Source: JABDBE01 sp049585795 (GTDB lineage: Bacteria > Acidobacteriota > Terriglobia > Terriglobales > Acidobacteriaceae). Taken from it: 64,000 nucleotides of DNA. The notes beneath the pieces are model-generated. The model was not told where the DNA came from. It did no database searches and was given only the letters and a program-made list of their open reading frames with translations. The stretch spans positions 310,001-374,000 of the forward strand of contig JBAVAQ010000007.1 of NCBI GenBank assembly GCA_049585795.1. Reading direction: 5' to 3'. This document shows, piece by piece, positions 8,917-18,095 of the stretch (its first letter is position 1; the number at the start of each line of letters is the position of its first letter). The position numbers were made by a program, and so were the translations under genes.

Positions 8917-9064
8917 TCAACATTGGTCGCGACCGGATGTCTCTTGGGTTTTGTCCGGCCGTTTCAAACGCCTGTTCCGGGTTCCAACGACATGTTGAAA
9001 AATCTACCTTTACTGCCCCTCGTGCCTCCGCAAGCGTACGCTGCGGCCTGACAGGAATTCACCC

Positions 9065-10513
9065 ATGATCGCCGCCGGACGCCGAATCTTAAACACCGCC
9101 ACCAAGCTGTTTGACTTGTTGCTGATGATCGTTTCCTTTGGAACGGCCACGCTGCCACATCTCGCCGCAGGGGGGACGGTATCATTTGCACAATTTCTCG
9201 AGATGCGGATCAAGCTGGAAAACTTCGTCGTTTTCCTGGTTCTTTTATGGCTGTGGCACATTATCTTTAGGGTCGTCGGCCTGTACGGCTCCAAGCGCCT
9301 GACCACCCGGAGGGCGGAGGTGTTGGACGTCCTCAAAGCCACCTCGCTGGGTGCGGTGGTTCTCCTGTTCGTGTCCTTCCTGCTGCGTTTTCGAATGGTC
9401 ACGCCAGTTTTCGTGGGGATTTTTTGGGCGGTGAGCACCACCTTGGCGGTTTTGAGCCGCCTCGCGATCAGAACCTACTTGCGGCGACTGCGGGTTCGCG
9501 GCAGCAATCTGCGTAACTTGTTGATCGTCGGGTCCAACGGGCGGGCCATCGAATTCGCGAATATTATTCAATCGAAGCCTGAACTGGGATATCGGATTCT
9601 CGGTTTCGCGGACGATGAATGGACGGGTGCGGACGAGATTCGAAAGAGCGGCTGGCCTTTGGTATGCGGCCTGCAGGAGGTACGCGCTTTCCTGCGTCGT
9701 AGTGTCGTTGATGAGGTTGTTCTCGCGATCCCTTTGCGTTCATTTCACGACCACGCCTCTGACATCGCCGCCACCTGCGAACAGCAGGGAATTATTCTTC
9801 GGGTGCTTTCCGATCTGTTCAATAGGCAGACCCGCAGTCCTCTAACCGAACGGTTCGAAGAATCGACCTTAATCACGCACTCCAGCGGGGTTGGGGAAGG
9901 CTGGCCTACAGTCATTAAGCGAGTACTCGACTTTTCACTTTCGCTCCTGGTGCTCATCGCTATTGCCCCGATACTGTTGCTGACGGCCGTGCTGATCCAA
10001 CTTACCTCGCCAGGGCCGGTATTCTTTGTGCAAAAGCGGATTGGCTTAAACAAGCGGATCTTTAACATTTACAAGTTCCGGACCATGGTCGTAGACGCCG
10101 AAAAAAGACTGCAGGAAGTCGAACATCTGAATGAGGCGACTGGCCCGGTTTTCAAAATCAAAAACGATCCCCGCCTTACCCTCATCGGTGGATTCTTGCG
10201 CAAAACCAGCATCGACGAGCTCCCGCAACTCTTCAACGTCTTGACCGGCGACATGAGTCTGGTCGGTCCTCGCCCTCTGCAGCTTCGCGACTACGAGCTG
10301 TTCAATGAGGCGGGCGAAGATTGGCAGCGTTGCCGATTTAGCGTTCGGCCAGGCATTACCTGCCTCTGGCAGGTCAATGGGAGAAGTTCGCTGCCGTTTC
10401 ATAAGTGGATGGAGCTCGATCTGCAATACGTGCGCAATTGGTCTCTCTGGCTTGACCTGCAGATTCTTGCGAAAACCGTTCCCGCGGTCCTGCGAGGATC
10501 CGGAGCTGCCTAA
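9065..10513 (+). CDS. Polyprenyl-phosphate sugar-1-phosphate transferase (WcaJ/EpsE-like initiating enzyme)
   Basis: 482 aa, normal for the exopolysaccharide polyprenyl glycosylphosphotransferase family. The N-terminal half has several hydrophobic helices (residues ~15-140) followed by a Rossmann-like CoA_binding_3 region (NLLIVGSNGRAIEFANII). The C-terminal catalytic bac_transf domain starts with a membrane hairpin (VLDFSLSLLVLIAIAPILL) and contains SPGPVFFVQKRIG, FNIYKFRTM, RKTSIDELPQLFNV and GDMSLVGPRP. It moves a sugar-1-phosphate from a nucleotide sugar to undecaprenyl phosphate in the inner membrane, starting the repeat unit. The sugar cannot be read from sequence. ATG 9065 has AGGA at 9053-9056. 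It implies that the locus product is built on a lipid carrier. Confidence 0.93.
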   Translation: MIAAGRRILNTATKLFDLLLMIVSFGTATLPHLAAGGTVSFAQFLEMRIKLENFVVFLVLLWLWHIIFRVVGLYGSKRLTTRRAEVLDVLKATSLGAVVLLFVSFLLRFRMVTPVFVGIFWAVSTTLAVLSRLAIRTYLRRLRVRGSNLRNLLIVGSNGRAIEFANIIQSKPELGYRILGFADDEWTGADEIRKSGWPLVCGLQEVRAFLRRSVVDEVVLAIPLRSFHDHASDIAATCEQQGIILRVLSDLFNRQTRSPLTERFEESTLITHSSGVGEGWPTVIKRVLDFSLSLLVLIAIAPILLLTAVLIQLTSPGPVFFVQKRIGLNKRIFNIYKFRTMVVDAEKRLQEVEHLNEATGPVFKIKNDPRLTLIGGFLRKTSIDELPQLFNVLTGDMSLVGPRPLQLRDYELFNEAGEDWQRCRFSVRPGITCLWQVNGRSSLPFHKWMELDLQYVRNWSLWLDLQILAKTVPAVLRGSGAA

Positions 10514-10573
10514 CGCGGCTTCGATCTTTACGCCAAGCAAAACACACTCCTTATCCGCAGATAGTTTGACCGG

Positions 10574-13500
10574 ATGAATAGAATCAGCCCTTCCACACAA
10601 GAATTTACCTCCCTTCCTCAATCGCCCGAAAATACCCGTTCGGATTTGGGTGAGGAGCAGGCATTTCAGCGATGCGCTGCTCACTGGAATCGTTATCTTT
10701 CGGCGGCATCAGCGTTGAGTCTCCCAACCGATAGGCCGCGACCAGCCAACCCAACCCTCCACATCGTGGGCAAGTCCTCGCCTCTGTCTACCGACCTGAG
10801 AGATTCGCTCCGCTATTTCAGCGAGATGGAACAAATACCGCTTCCGGTAGTCTTCTTGAGCGCCTTCCAGGTTCTGCTGGCTCGCTACACGCTTCAAGAG
10901 GAAGTCGTGATGGGTTGTTCGATTCTGGGGCCGATCACGGCAGTCGATGATGTTTCCAGGGACACAGAGAGAGAATTCATCGTGGGCGTTAATCTCGCTG
11001 ACGATCCTTCATTCCGGCATTTCCTGAAACGTGTCAATCGGGAGGTCTTGGAATCACTGGTGCATGGGGCTGTTCCACTTCAGCGCTTAGCCGTCGAATT
11101 GTCGCCGGGCGCACAGACCCCGATTTCTCAAGTTTCGTTTTCCTATCGAACATTGAACTCAGAAGCAAAGGGGAGCCAGCCCGGAGGCATCATTCCGGAA
11201 ACCTTATCCCCCTTGCATTTCGCCGTTGAACAGAGCAACGACCAACTTCTACTCTCTGTTTTCTACGGAACGGAATTGTTCGAAGCTGAGAGTATGAACC
11301 GAACGCTTAGGAATATGCAGACTTTGCTGCACGGCATCGTTCAAGATCCCGATCAGGTGTTGTCGAAGCTGCCCCTGCTTACAAACGACGAAGCGCGGAA
11401 GATTTTGGTGCAGTGGAACCAGACAGCTTGCGATTATCCGCACAAATGTTTGCACGAACTTGTAGAGGCGCAAGCGGAGCTTGTGCCGGAAAATTCTGCC
11501 GTGGTGTGCGGAAATCAGCAACTAACCTACCGCGAATTCAACACCCGAGCCAACCAATTGGCCCACTATCTCCGTAGCCGTGGCGTGCGAGCGAACGCGC
11601 GGGTTGGGATCTGTCTGAATCCGTCGCTCGACTTTGCCGTGGCTGTCTTGGGCGTACTAAAGGCGGGTGGCGTCTGTGTTCCACTTGACCCCAACTATCC
11701 TGCCGAGCGCCTCAGCTACATGTTGCGAGACGTAAAAGCTCAGGTGCTAGTGACAGAGAGTGGAATTCTAGCGGACGGGAATCTTGGAGGCTGCGAGGTG
11801 CTCTACCTCGCCAATCATTCCAGAATTCTTTCCGATGAGCCGCATACTAATCCAGCGTCCGAAGTCACGCCTGACAACATTGCTTACGTCATTTACACCT
11901 CCGGGTCCACTGGCAAGCCCCGCGGCGTTCTCCTGGCGCATGCCGGCCTCGTGAACTATATCGCGACCATGACCCGCATGTACGCGGTCACCCCGAGCGA
12001 CCGCGTGCTGCAGTTCTGCTCCATCAGCTTCGATATCGCTGTCGAAGAGCTATTCGTGGCCTGGTCGGGTGGCGCTGCTCTGGTGTTCAAGTCGGAGGAC
12101 ACTCCGCTGGCCGTGCCCGACTTCCTGGCGTGGGCCGAAGAGCAGCATGTGACGGTCCTGGATCTTCCCACTGCCTACTGGCACGAGTGGGTGAATCAGA
12201 TTCCGGAACTGGAAAAGCCGGTGCCGCAAGGCCTCCGGCTGGTTATCGTGGGTGGCGAGAAAGCTTCAGCAGCGGCTTATGCTAAATGGTCGAGTTCAGT
12301 TGTACCAAAAGTTCGCTGGATCAATACCTACGGCCCTACCGAGGCCAGTATCGCCGTGACTGCATTCGAGCCAAACTTTGCGGCCGGGTGCCCCATCCCC
12401 GAAAACATTCCCATAGGCCGACCTTTGGCCAATACGCGCGTCTATCTCCTGGATCGACATCTTCAACCAGTTCCCGTAGGCATTCCGGGTGAGCTCCACA
12501 TCGGCGGTGCGGGTGTCGCACGAGGCTATCTCGATCGGCCCGAATTGACTGCGCAAAAGTTTATTTCTGATCCGTTTTCCTCTGATCCGAATGCGCGCCT
12601 GTACAAGACCGGCGATCTAGCGCGTTTTCTGCCTTCCGGCGAAATCGAATTTCTCGGACGGGGAGACGATCAGGTCAAGATTCGCGGCTTTCGTATAGAA
12701 CTGGGCGAAATTGAATCCGCATTAGTCAAACACGGCAGTATTCGCGAAGCAGCCGTAATCGCGAGAGCCAGCGATGGCGCCCGTGACGATAAGCAACTGG
12801 TCGCTTACCTCGTGCCCGCGCCAGGACCTGAGCCGAGAGTTGCAGAACTTCGTAGCTACTTGGAACAGCATCTGCCCGACTACATGGTGCCGTCGGCCTT
12901 TGTTGTGTTGCAACGCATGCCGATGACTCCGAACGGTAAAATCGATCGGCGTGGGTTACCTGCTCCTCCGGCTCGAATTTCCTCCCGCGAAGAAGTTGTG
13001 GTTATCACGGACGCTTTTCAATCGGAGTTGGTGAAGATATGGGAAGAGGTATTAGCCCGGAAGCCGATCGCGATCCGCGACAACTTTTTTGAGCTGGGCG
13101 GCCATTCACTGCTGGCAGCGCGGCTCATGCACCGCATCGGCCAAGCGCTCGGGAAGACGTTGCCTTTGGCCATGCTCTTCCAAGCTCCGACGATTGAGCA
13201 ATTGGCTGTGGTATTGCGCCAGGACGAATGGTCGCGGCATTGGTCTTCGTTGGTCCCGATTCAGACGGTTGGTTCCCAGCCCCCTTTCTTCTGTATTCAC
13301 GGAGTAGGCGGAAATGTGGTTGGTTTTTATGAATTGGGCCGCCATATGGGACCGGACTATCCATTTTATGGTTTGCAATCGCAAGGTCTGGATGGCAAGC
13401 ATCCCTGCCATGCCCGGGTGGAGGAGATGGCCGCGCACTACCTGAGCGAGATTCGCACGGTGCAGCCAAAGGGGCCCTACTTCTTTGGCGGATTTTCCTT

Positions 13501-14020
13501 CGGAGGTCTGGTCGCATATGAAATGGCCCAGCAACTGCGAGCGGCGGGTGAAGAAGTAGGCCTGGTGGTCTTGTTTGATACTTATCCCGGAAACCTGAAG
13601 CCGGTCACGACGTCATTCATTAAACTGTTGCTTCAACCCTCGCGCCAGCACCTGCTCCACGACCTTCCAAAGGCGGCCCGAAAAAAAATTCACCGAACTT
13701 TCCTTGGCTTGCGGGTTCCTCGCTTACTCAAACATGTGCGCAGTTCGAACAAGAACGCCGCCGACCATTACATCCTCAAGCCTTATAACGGTAAAGCCAC
13801 GCTGTTGCGTGCGACCGAGGTTTCGCTAAGGAGCATGGATGATCCGCACGCTGCCTGGTCCGGTCTAGTCGGTAGCCTTGAGATTCGCGATATCCCCAGC
13901 GACCACTACGGCATTCTGGTTGAGCCGCAAGTAGGTCAACTAGCGCAGACCTTGAAAGACTGCATCGACCAGGCTCGCTCGGAATTCGAGCAGCCGAAAA
14001 CAACGCTTCAAGTTTCATAG
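10574..14020 (+). CDS. NRPS: partial condensation - adenylation - PCP - thioesterase
   Basis: 1148 aa. Residues ~30-265 match only the C-terminal half of a condensation domain; the N-terminal half with HHxxxDG is absent and cannot be encoded in the 60-nt gap upstream. The A domain (~275-795) has YTSGSTGKPRG, GPTEAS, YKTGDLAR and NGKIDR. The specificity positions, aligned by eye to GrsA, read D-I-E-D-I-G-T-I-A-K; I cannot assign a substrate. The PCP has DNFFELGGHSLL (Ser ~842). The TE has FCIHGVGG, nucleophile motif GGFSFGG (Ser ~974) and a C-terminal SDHYGIL histidine. It probably activates and releases a single building block or dipeptide. It lies between the initiating transferase and the flippase of an EPS operon, an unusual position. 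ATG 10574 lacks a strong RBS. Confidence 0.92.
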   Translation: MNRISPSTQEFTSLPQSPENTRSDLGEEQAFQRCAAHWNRYLSAASALSLPTDRPRPANPTLHIVGKSSPLSTDLRDSLRYFSEMEQIPLPVVFLSAFQVLLARYTLQEEVVMGCSILGPITAVDDVSRDTEREFIVGVNLADDPSFRHFLKRVNREVLESLVHGAVPLQRLAVELSPGAQTPISQVSFSYRTLNSEAKGSQPGGIIPETLSPLHFAVEQSNDQLLLSVFYGTELFEAESMNRTLRNMQTLLHGIVQDPDQVLSKLPLLTNDEARKILVQWNQTACDYPHKCLHELVEAQAELVPENSAVVCGNQQLTYREFNTRANQLAHYLRSRGVRANARVGICLNPSLDFAVAVLGVLKAGGVCVPLDPNYPAERLSYMLRDVKAQVLVTESGILADGNLGGCEVLYLANHSRILSDEPHTNPASEVTPDNIAYVIYTSGSTGKPRGVLLAHAGLVNYIATMTRMYAVTPSDRVLQFCSISFDIAVEELFVAWSGGAALVFKSEDTPLAVPDFLAWAEEQHVTVLDLPTAYWHEWVNQIPELEKPVPQGLRLVIVGGEKASAAAYAKWSSSVVPKVRWINTYGPTEASIAVTAFEPNFAAGCPIPENIPIGRPLANTRVYLLDRHLQPVPVGIPGELHIGGAGVARGYLDRPELTAQKFISDPFSSDPNARLYKTGDLARFLPSGEIEFLGRGDDQVKIRGFRIELGEIESALVKHGSIREAAVIARASDGARDDKQLVAYLVPAPGPEPRVAELRSYLEQHLPDYMVPSAFVVLQRMPMTPNGKIDRRGLPAPPARISSREEVVVITDAFQSELVKIWEEVLARKPIAIRDNFFELGGHSLLAARLMHRIGQALGKTLPLAMLFQAPTIEQLAVVLRQDEWSRHWSSLVPIQTVGSQPPFFCIHGVGGNVVGFYELGRHMGPDYPFYGLQSQGLDGKHPCHARVEEMAAHYLSEIRTVQPKGPYFFGGFSFGGLVAYEMAQQLRAAGEEVGLVVLFDTYPGNLKPVTTSFIKLLLQPSRQHLLHDLPKAARKKIHRTFLGLRVPRLLKHVRSSNKNAADHYILKPYNGKATLLRATEVSLRSMDDPHAAWSGLVGSLEIRDIPSDHYGILVEPQVGQLAQTLKDCIDQARSEFEQPKTTLQVS

Positions 14021-14083
14021 GCTGGTACGGCGACTCAGCAAACGTAATTCCGCAGTAGTCCGAAACCTCACGAAAGGCCAACT

Positions 14084-15538
14084 TTGTTGCAATCGGATAA
14101 TCAAGCACGAGCGATAGCGGTCGACGAACCATTAATCGATGGTTCGCCGACAGGCGTGCAGGAGGCCACATCGACGGGTAAGATCCCGGGCCTGGGCAAT
14201 ATCCCGATACGACGATTGGCTTTCTGGATACAGAAGGGTGGTTTTGCCATCCTGGATCAGGGGTTGATCTCGGGTTCGAATTTCGTGATCAGTATCCTGC
14301 TCGCCCGCTGGCTGCTTCCCGAGCAATACGGAGCTTATGCTGTCGCTTTTGGAATCTTCGTTTTGCTCTCGCTGGTTTACCAGTCGCTGGTACTGGAACC
14401 CATGGCTGTATTCGGGGGCTCTTCCTACCGCGGCTGCTTACGCGGGTATCTTCACTCTTTGCTTTGGATTCATATCGCTATCTCGCTGGCGATCGGTGTC
14501 GTGTTTGGTGCATCTGCGCTGGTGACCAGGCAATTTGCCCACTCCTCAGTGTTGGCGGGTGCGCTCGCAGGGGTCACCTTTGCGTCTCCCTGCATATTGT
14601 TTTTTTGGCTGGCTCGCCGCACTTTCTACCTGGAACTGTCGGCATCGAAAGCCGCCGCCGGAGCATTCGTATATACCGCGCTCAGCATGGGCGGACTGTT
14701 TATCGTGTATCACCGCGGGCTGCTTTCGCCATTCAGCGCCTTTGCGTTAATGGGTGGCGCGGCACTGGGAACGGGCTGCTACAACATGGTACGGCTGCGT
14801 AAGCAGTTGCGCCCTTCTACCTATGCTCCCACAGTGGGTGAAAGCTGGCATCGTCATTGGAAATATGGACGCTGGGCACTCGCCAGCTGCGTTGCCAACT
14901 GGATCCCGGCTTATATTTACTATCCTTTGCTCAGTTCGTTCGGGAACATGGCGCACTCGGGCCAACTCAAAGCCCTGATGAACTTCACGCTGCCTGTGGA
15001 GCAGACCAAGGCCGCCCTATCGCTGCTTTTTCTTCCCTACGCCGCCAGCGTGCTGGCCAGAAAGGGGAAAGCAAGCGCGGGCAGCATTGGCTTGAGAATG
15101 ACAATGGTTTCCCTGCTGGTGTCCGGTCCCTACTGGACCGCCCTCTTGCTCTTTCGGCACCCAATGTTTCACTTCCTTTATTCCGGCAAGTATTCCGACA
15201 TCGTGCATCTATTGCCCGCAGTGGCGGTAGGTTCCATTCTCTGGAGCGCTTGCTTTGGACCGGGAATCGCTTTGCGGGCCATGGAATCGCCCGATTTGGT
15301 TTTTACGGCTTTCGCGATAGCCACTTTTCTGTCGCTGTTGGTCGGCGTCCCGGCTGCCTGGAAATTCGGCTTGAACGGAGCGATCTGGGGTACCAACCTG
15401 GCGGACTTCTTGTCGTTAGTCATTGTGATAGTGGTTCTTCGCCGGAAGATTACTGGACGCTCCGGCATTTTGGAAAAACTTGTTCCCCGGAAGCGTGCTA
15501 CCGCAACTGCGCTGGCCGAAGCGGTTTCGGCGGAGTAG
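14084..15538 (+). CDS. Wzx-type polysaccharide flippase (MOP superfamily)
   Basis: 484 aa, strongly hydrophobic with about 12 predicted helices by inspection (for example FVISILLARWLLP, YGAYAVAFGIFVLLSLVYQ, ALAGVTFASPCILFFWLA, FTAFAIATFLSLLVGV). The start of the membrane part (GGFAILDQGLISGSNFVISI) is the usual opening of polysaccharide-biosynthesis (RfbX/Wzx) proteins. It would flip the undecaprenyl-linked unit across the inner membrane. The start is TTG at 14084 or 14087, after AAAGG; no ATG precedes the first helix. The 35-residue N-terminal extension is polar. It sits 63 nt after the first NRPS and 60 nt before a sulfotransferase, in the same operon-like run. Confidence 0.85.
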   Translation: MLQSDNQARAIAVDEPLIDGSPTGVQEATSTGKIPGLGNIPIRRLAFWIQKGGFAILDQGLISGSNFVISILLARWLLPEQYGAYAVAFGIFVLLSLVYQSLVLEPMAVFGGSSYRGCLRGYLHSLLWIHIAISLAIGVVFGASALVTRQFAHSSVLAGALAGVTFASPCILFFWLARRTFYLELSASKAAAGAFVYTALSMGGLFIVYHRGLLSPFSAFALMGGAALGTGCYNMVRLRKQLRPSTYAPTVGESWHRHWKYGRWALASCVANWIPAYIYYPLLSSFGNMAHSGQLKALMNFTLPVEQTKAALSLLFLPYAASVLARKGKASAGSIGLRMTMVSLLVSGPYWTALLLFRHPMFHFLYSGKYSDIVHLLPAVAVGSILWSACFGPGIALRAMESPDLVFTAFAIATFLSLLVGVPAAWKFGLNGAIWGTNLADFLSLVIVIVVLRRKITGRSGILEKLVPRKRATATALAEAVSAE

Positions 15539-15598
15539 GGAATTGCCAGATCTTCAAGGATAGTTTGGAAACCCGGTTCGAATGGAGGGGTGATATTT

Positions 15599-16513
15599 AT
15601 GACCGACCAATCAAACAATTCAGGCAACGGCTCCAAGCCGCGTAAACCGACGACGGCGATGCGAAAAGTTCGCCGCAAGCTGTCAAGGACCATTCTTCGG
15701 GTGCCGATTATCTGGTACCGCCATCACGGCTTCCGTCCCGAGGATGTTTTCTTCGCCTCCTATCCCAGGTCAGGAACGACTTGGTCGCGTCATACCTTGT
15801 TTGAAATCCTCACGGAGCGCCAGTCCGGATTTCGAGCGGTTGATTCTACGCTCTGCGGAGTTGGCAAGCACCACGACGGTGGCAGGGTTTTACCCGGCGG
15901 TGGCAGATTAATCAGCACTCACGAGCAGTACCGGCGCGAATACAAAAAGGTCATCTACCTCACACGGGATTGCAGAGATGTCGTGCTCTCGGAATTCACC
16001 TATTTAAGAAACTTGGAATTTTTTCATGGTGACCTGGATGCCTTCGTGAAGCATTTTGTTACTACCAGGGTGAGCGGATTTGGGCCGTGGCAACGCCATA
16101 TCGCCTCTTGGCTGGATTCTCCCCTCATAGGCACGCCAAATATTCTCGTTATGCGTTTTGAAGACTTGCGCCAGAATCCGGTTGAAGAATTCACTCGAAT
16201 GGCAAACTTTCTAGGCGTCAACCCCGGAGCAGAAACGATCCAGCGCGCGGTGGCAAACAGCTCTCTGGAAAAAATGCAGGAGAAGGAGCGCCGCGAACCC
16301 GTGAAGGCCTCCGTAAAGGGACGCTTCGTGAACAGCGGCGCAGTGCGAGGGTGGCGCTCTAAACTCACTCCCGCGCAGGTGACGCTAATTGAAAGTTATG
16401 CGGGCAGCGCCTTGAAACGCCTTGGTCATCCCCTTTCGACTGAGGTTTCCGACTTGAAACCAAGCCCCGACACCAGTCATCAGATTAGCGCAGTTCTTTC
16501 CTCATCCCGCTAG
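15599..16513 (+). CDS. Sulfotransferase domain protein (PAPS-dependent)
   Basis: 304 aa from ATG 15599, chosen over GTG 15590 because GGAGGGG (15584-15590) lies 8 nt upstream. PAPS motifs: SYPRSGTTWSR near residue 50 and LTRDCRDVVLSE near 120. A C-terminal VRGWRSKL motif matches the counterpart in the protein at 2056-2970. The N-terminus is basic (RKVRRKLSR). It is expected to sulfate a sugar or hydroxylated intermediate using PAPS. Its position between the flippase and the polymerase suggests action on the lipid-linked repeat unit in the cytoplasm before flipping, but that is inference. The 3'-PB motif has Cys in place of the usual Pro (RDCRD), a small deviation. Confidence 0.87.
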   Translation: MTDQSNNSGNGSKPRKPTTAMRKVRRKLSRTILRVPIIWYRHHGFRPEDVFFASYPRSGTTWSRHTLFEILTERQSGFRAVDSTLCGVGKHHDGGRVLPGGGRLISTHEQYRREYKKVIYLTRDCRDVVLSEFTYLRNLEFFHGDLDAFVKHFVTTRVSGFGPWQRHIASWLDSPLIGTPNILVMRFEDLRQNPVEEFTRMANFLGVNPGAETIQRAVANSSLEKMQEKERREPVKASVKGRFVNSGAVRGWRSKLTPAQVTLIESYAGSALKRLGHPLSTEVSDLKPSPDTSHQISAVLSSSR

Positions 16514-16571
16514 TGAAGCGCATTCGTTAGCGCACGGTGAACTGCAGTCTCAGCTTAAGAAGATATAAAGA

Positions 16572-18095
16572 ATGTTTAAAGATAGTGCGATCTTTCGGCG
16601 GGGAGAAATCTCGCGGTCTTGTGGCACAACTCTGTGGTTGGCTGGTATCGCGATTTTTTCCGCTCTGGCTCTTTCAAGAGTGCCTCTGAAACTGTTGTCC
16701 GTGGACTTTGTACCAGTGTTTGTGGTTGCCTTGCTCTTTGCCCTGCTCCTGCTCTTGGGTTTGGGGTCCGTCGTTGCTCGAAATGGGGACGCGATCGCGG
16801 TAGTGCGTCGGCTCGCATTCTTGATTTGGTGGTTTGTATTAATCTGTGAAGTGGTTTTTGACCACACCGGCTCTGGCGTGGAATCTTCCCAAGGCAACTT
16901 CTCAGTGGAAGCTTACGGAGAAGCAGGGATGTGGGTGCTGGCCTTCGGCGCGGTGGTGGTCATTGCTTTACAGCAGCGCACATTTTTACGGCAGTTGTTC
17001 TCCGGTCCCTATAAGTGGGTTGCGATACTCGCTTTGGTTAGCGTCGCATCCTGCGTGCTCTCGCCCGGCAAAATGTATTCACTGGGTTGGGCTTTCAAGC
17101 TCGTGCTGGTAGTGCTGATGCTTCAGCTGAGTGCCAGCACCATGTTTGATGTTGAAGACATTCTTGCTTTCCTGAAGGTCACGCTTTGGGCCTTCTTGAT
17201 TCTGGCTCTCGTTCCAGCGACGATTGCATTCTCCGATCCCGCTACCGCGTTTGAGGGTGTGGGCGGGCGGCTCAATGCCGGTCCAGACGCGTTGACGTTG
17301 ACCGCCGCATCGCTGATGCTGCTCTCGACGATTCTCTATTCGATCGAGAAGCGCGTGACCTACATCATCGTGGGTCTTATTGGCACCGTAGTCATGATTC
17401 TGTCTTTGGGCAAGACCGGCAACATTGCCGGTATTTTCTCGGCAATGTTGTTCTTAGCATTGCAGAAGAAGGTAATGCGCAGCCTTGGCCTGCTACTGGG
17501 CATCGCTGGCGTGGGATTCATCATCATTTCCGTCACTCCGGTCGCCGACCATCTCCAGTCGTACCAGGGGGCTTCGACGCTGACCGGAAGGACTGCAATC
17601 TGGGCTGCGGGAATTCAGGGGATCAAGCAAAGCCCGATTTGGGGACATGGCTATCTGGCCTCCTATTTTTCTTTTGAGAAAAGTAGCGAACTGCTGAACG
17701 GCGCCAATAACCTGCATAACGGTTTCCTGGAAGTTACCTATAACAACGGAATCATTGGGCTCGCCCTCATCATTGTGATTCATATTCTGATCGTACGTGG
17801 CATTTTTCGCTCGCTCCGCGTTACTTCCTATTTGCGGGAACGAATGCCAGGAGATCGACGAGTCGCCATGGCGCACCTGTTAACCGTTGGCGTCCTAGCC
17901 ATCTATGCCAACCTTTTTATCAACGGCCTGTTCAATACTGCATTTGGGGGAAGAGCACACAGCGCTTACATGCTGTTTCTGGCGGTGTTTTTTATCGTGC
18001 AGGCCTTGCAGAAGTGTACGACCGATCTTTTGAACTCCCTGCCTTCTCGAAAAGGCGTTTGGCGTGCCGAATTACAGCTGGTGCCGACCTCATGA
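16572..18095 (+). CDS. O-antigen ligase / Wzy-type polymerase family membrane protein
   Basis: 507 aa with 10-12 hydrophobic helices. The signature of the Wzy_C/O-antigen ligase family is seen around residues 350-400. A periplasmic loop contains GRTAIWAAGIQGIKQSP and IWGHGYLASY, then NNLHNGFLEVTYNNGIIGL, where the conserved His-Asn lies. These proteins polymerise lipid-linked repeat units or ligate them to an acceptor on the periplasmic side. With Wzx, Wzz and an export protein in the same locus, a polymerase role is the likelier reading. ATG 16572 is preceded by AAGAAG. It overlaps the next gene by 4 nt (ATGA), so the two are almost certainly cotranslated. Confidence 0.85.
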   Translation: MFKDSAIFRRGEISRSCGTTLWLAGIAIFSALALSRVPLKLLSVDFVPVFVVALLFALLLLLGLGSVVARNGDAIAVVRRLAFLIWWFVLICEVVFDHTGSGVESSQGNFSVEAYGEAGMWVLAFGAVVVIALQQRTFLRQLFSGPYKWVAILALVSVASCVLSPGKMYSLGWAFKLVLVVLMLQLSASTMFDVEDILAFLKVTLWAFLILALVPATIAFSDPATAFEGVGGRLNAGPDALTLTAASLMLLSTILYSIEKRVTYIIVGLIGTVVMILSLGKTGNIAGIFSAMLFLALQKKVMRSLGLLLGIAGVGFIIISVTPVADHLQSYQGASTLTGRTAIWAAGIQGIKQSPIWGHGYLASYFSFEKSSELLNGANNLHNGFLEVTYNNGIIGLALIIVIHILIVRGIFRSLRVTSYLRERMPGDRRVAMAHLLTVGVLAIYANLFINGLFNTAFGGRAHSAYMLFLAVFFIVQALQKCTTDLLNSLPSRKGVWRAELQLVPTS

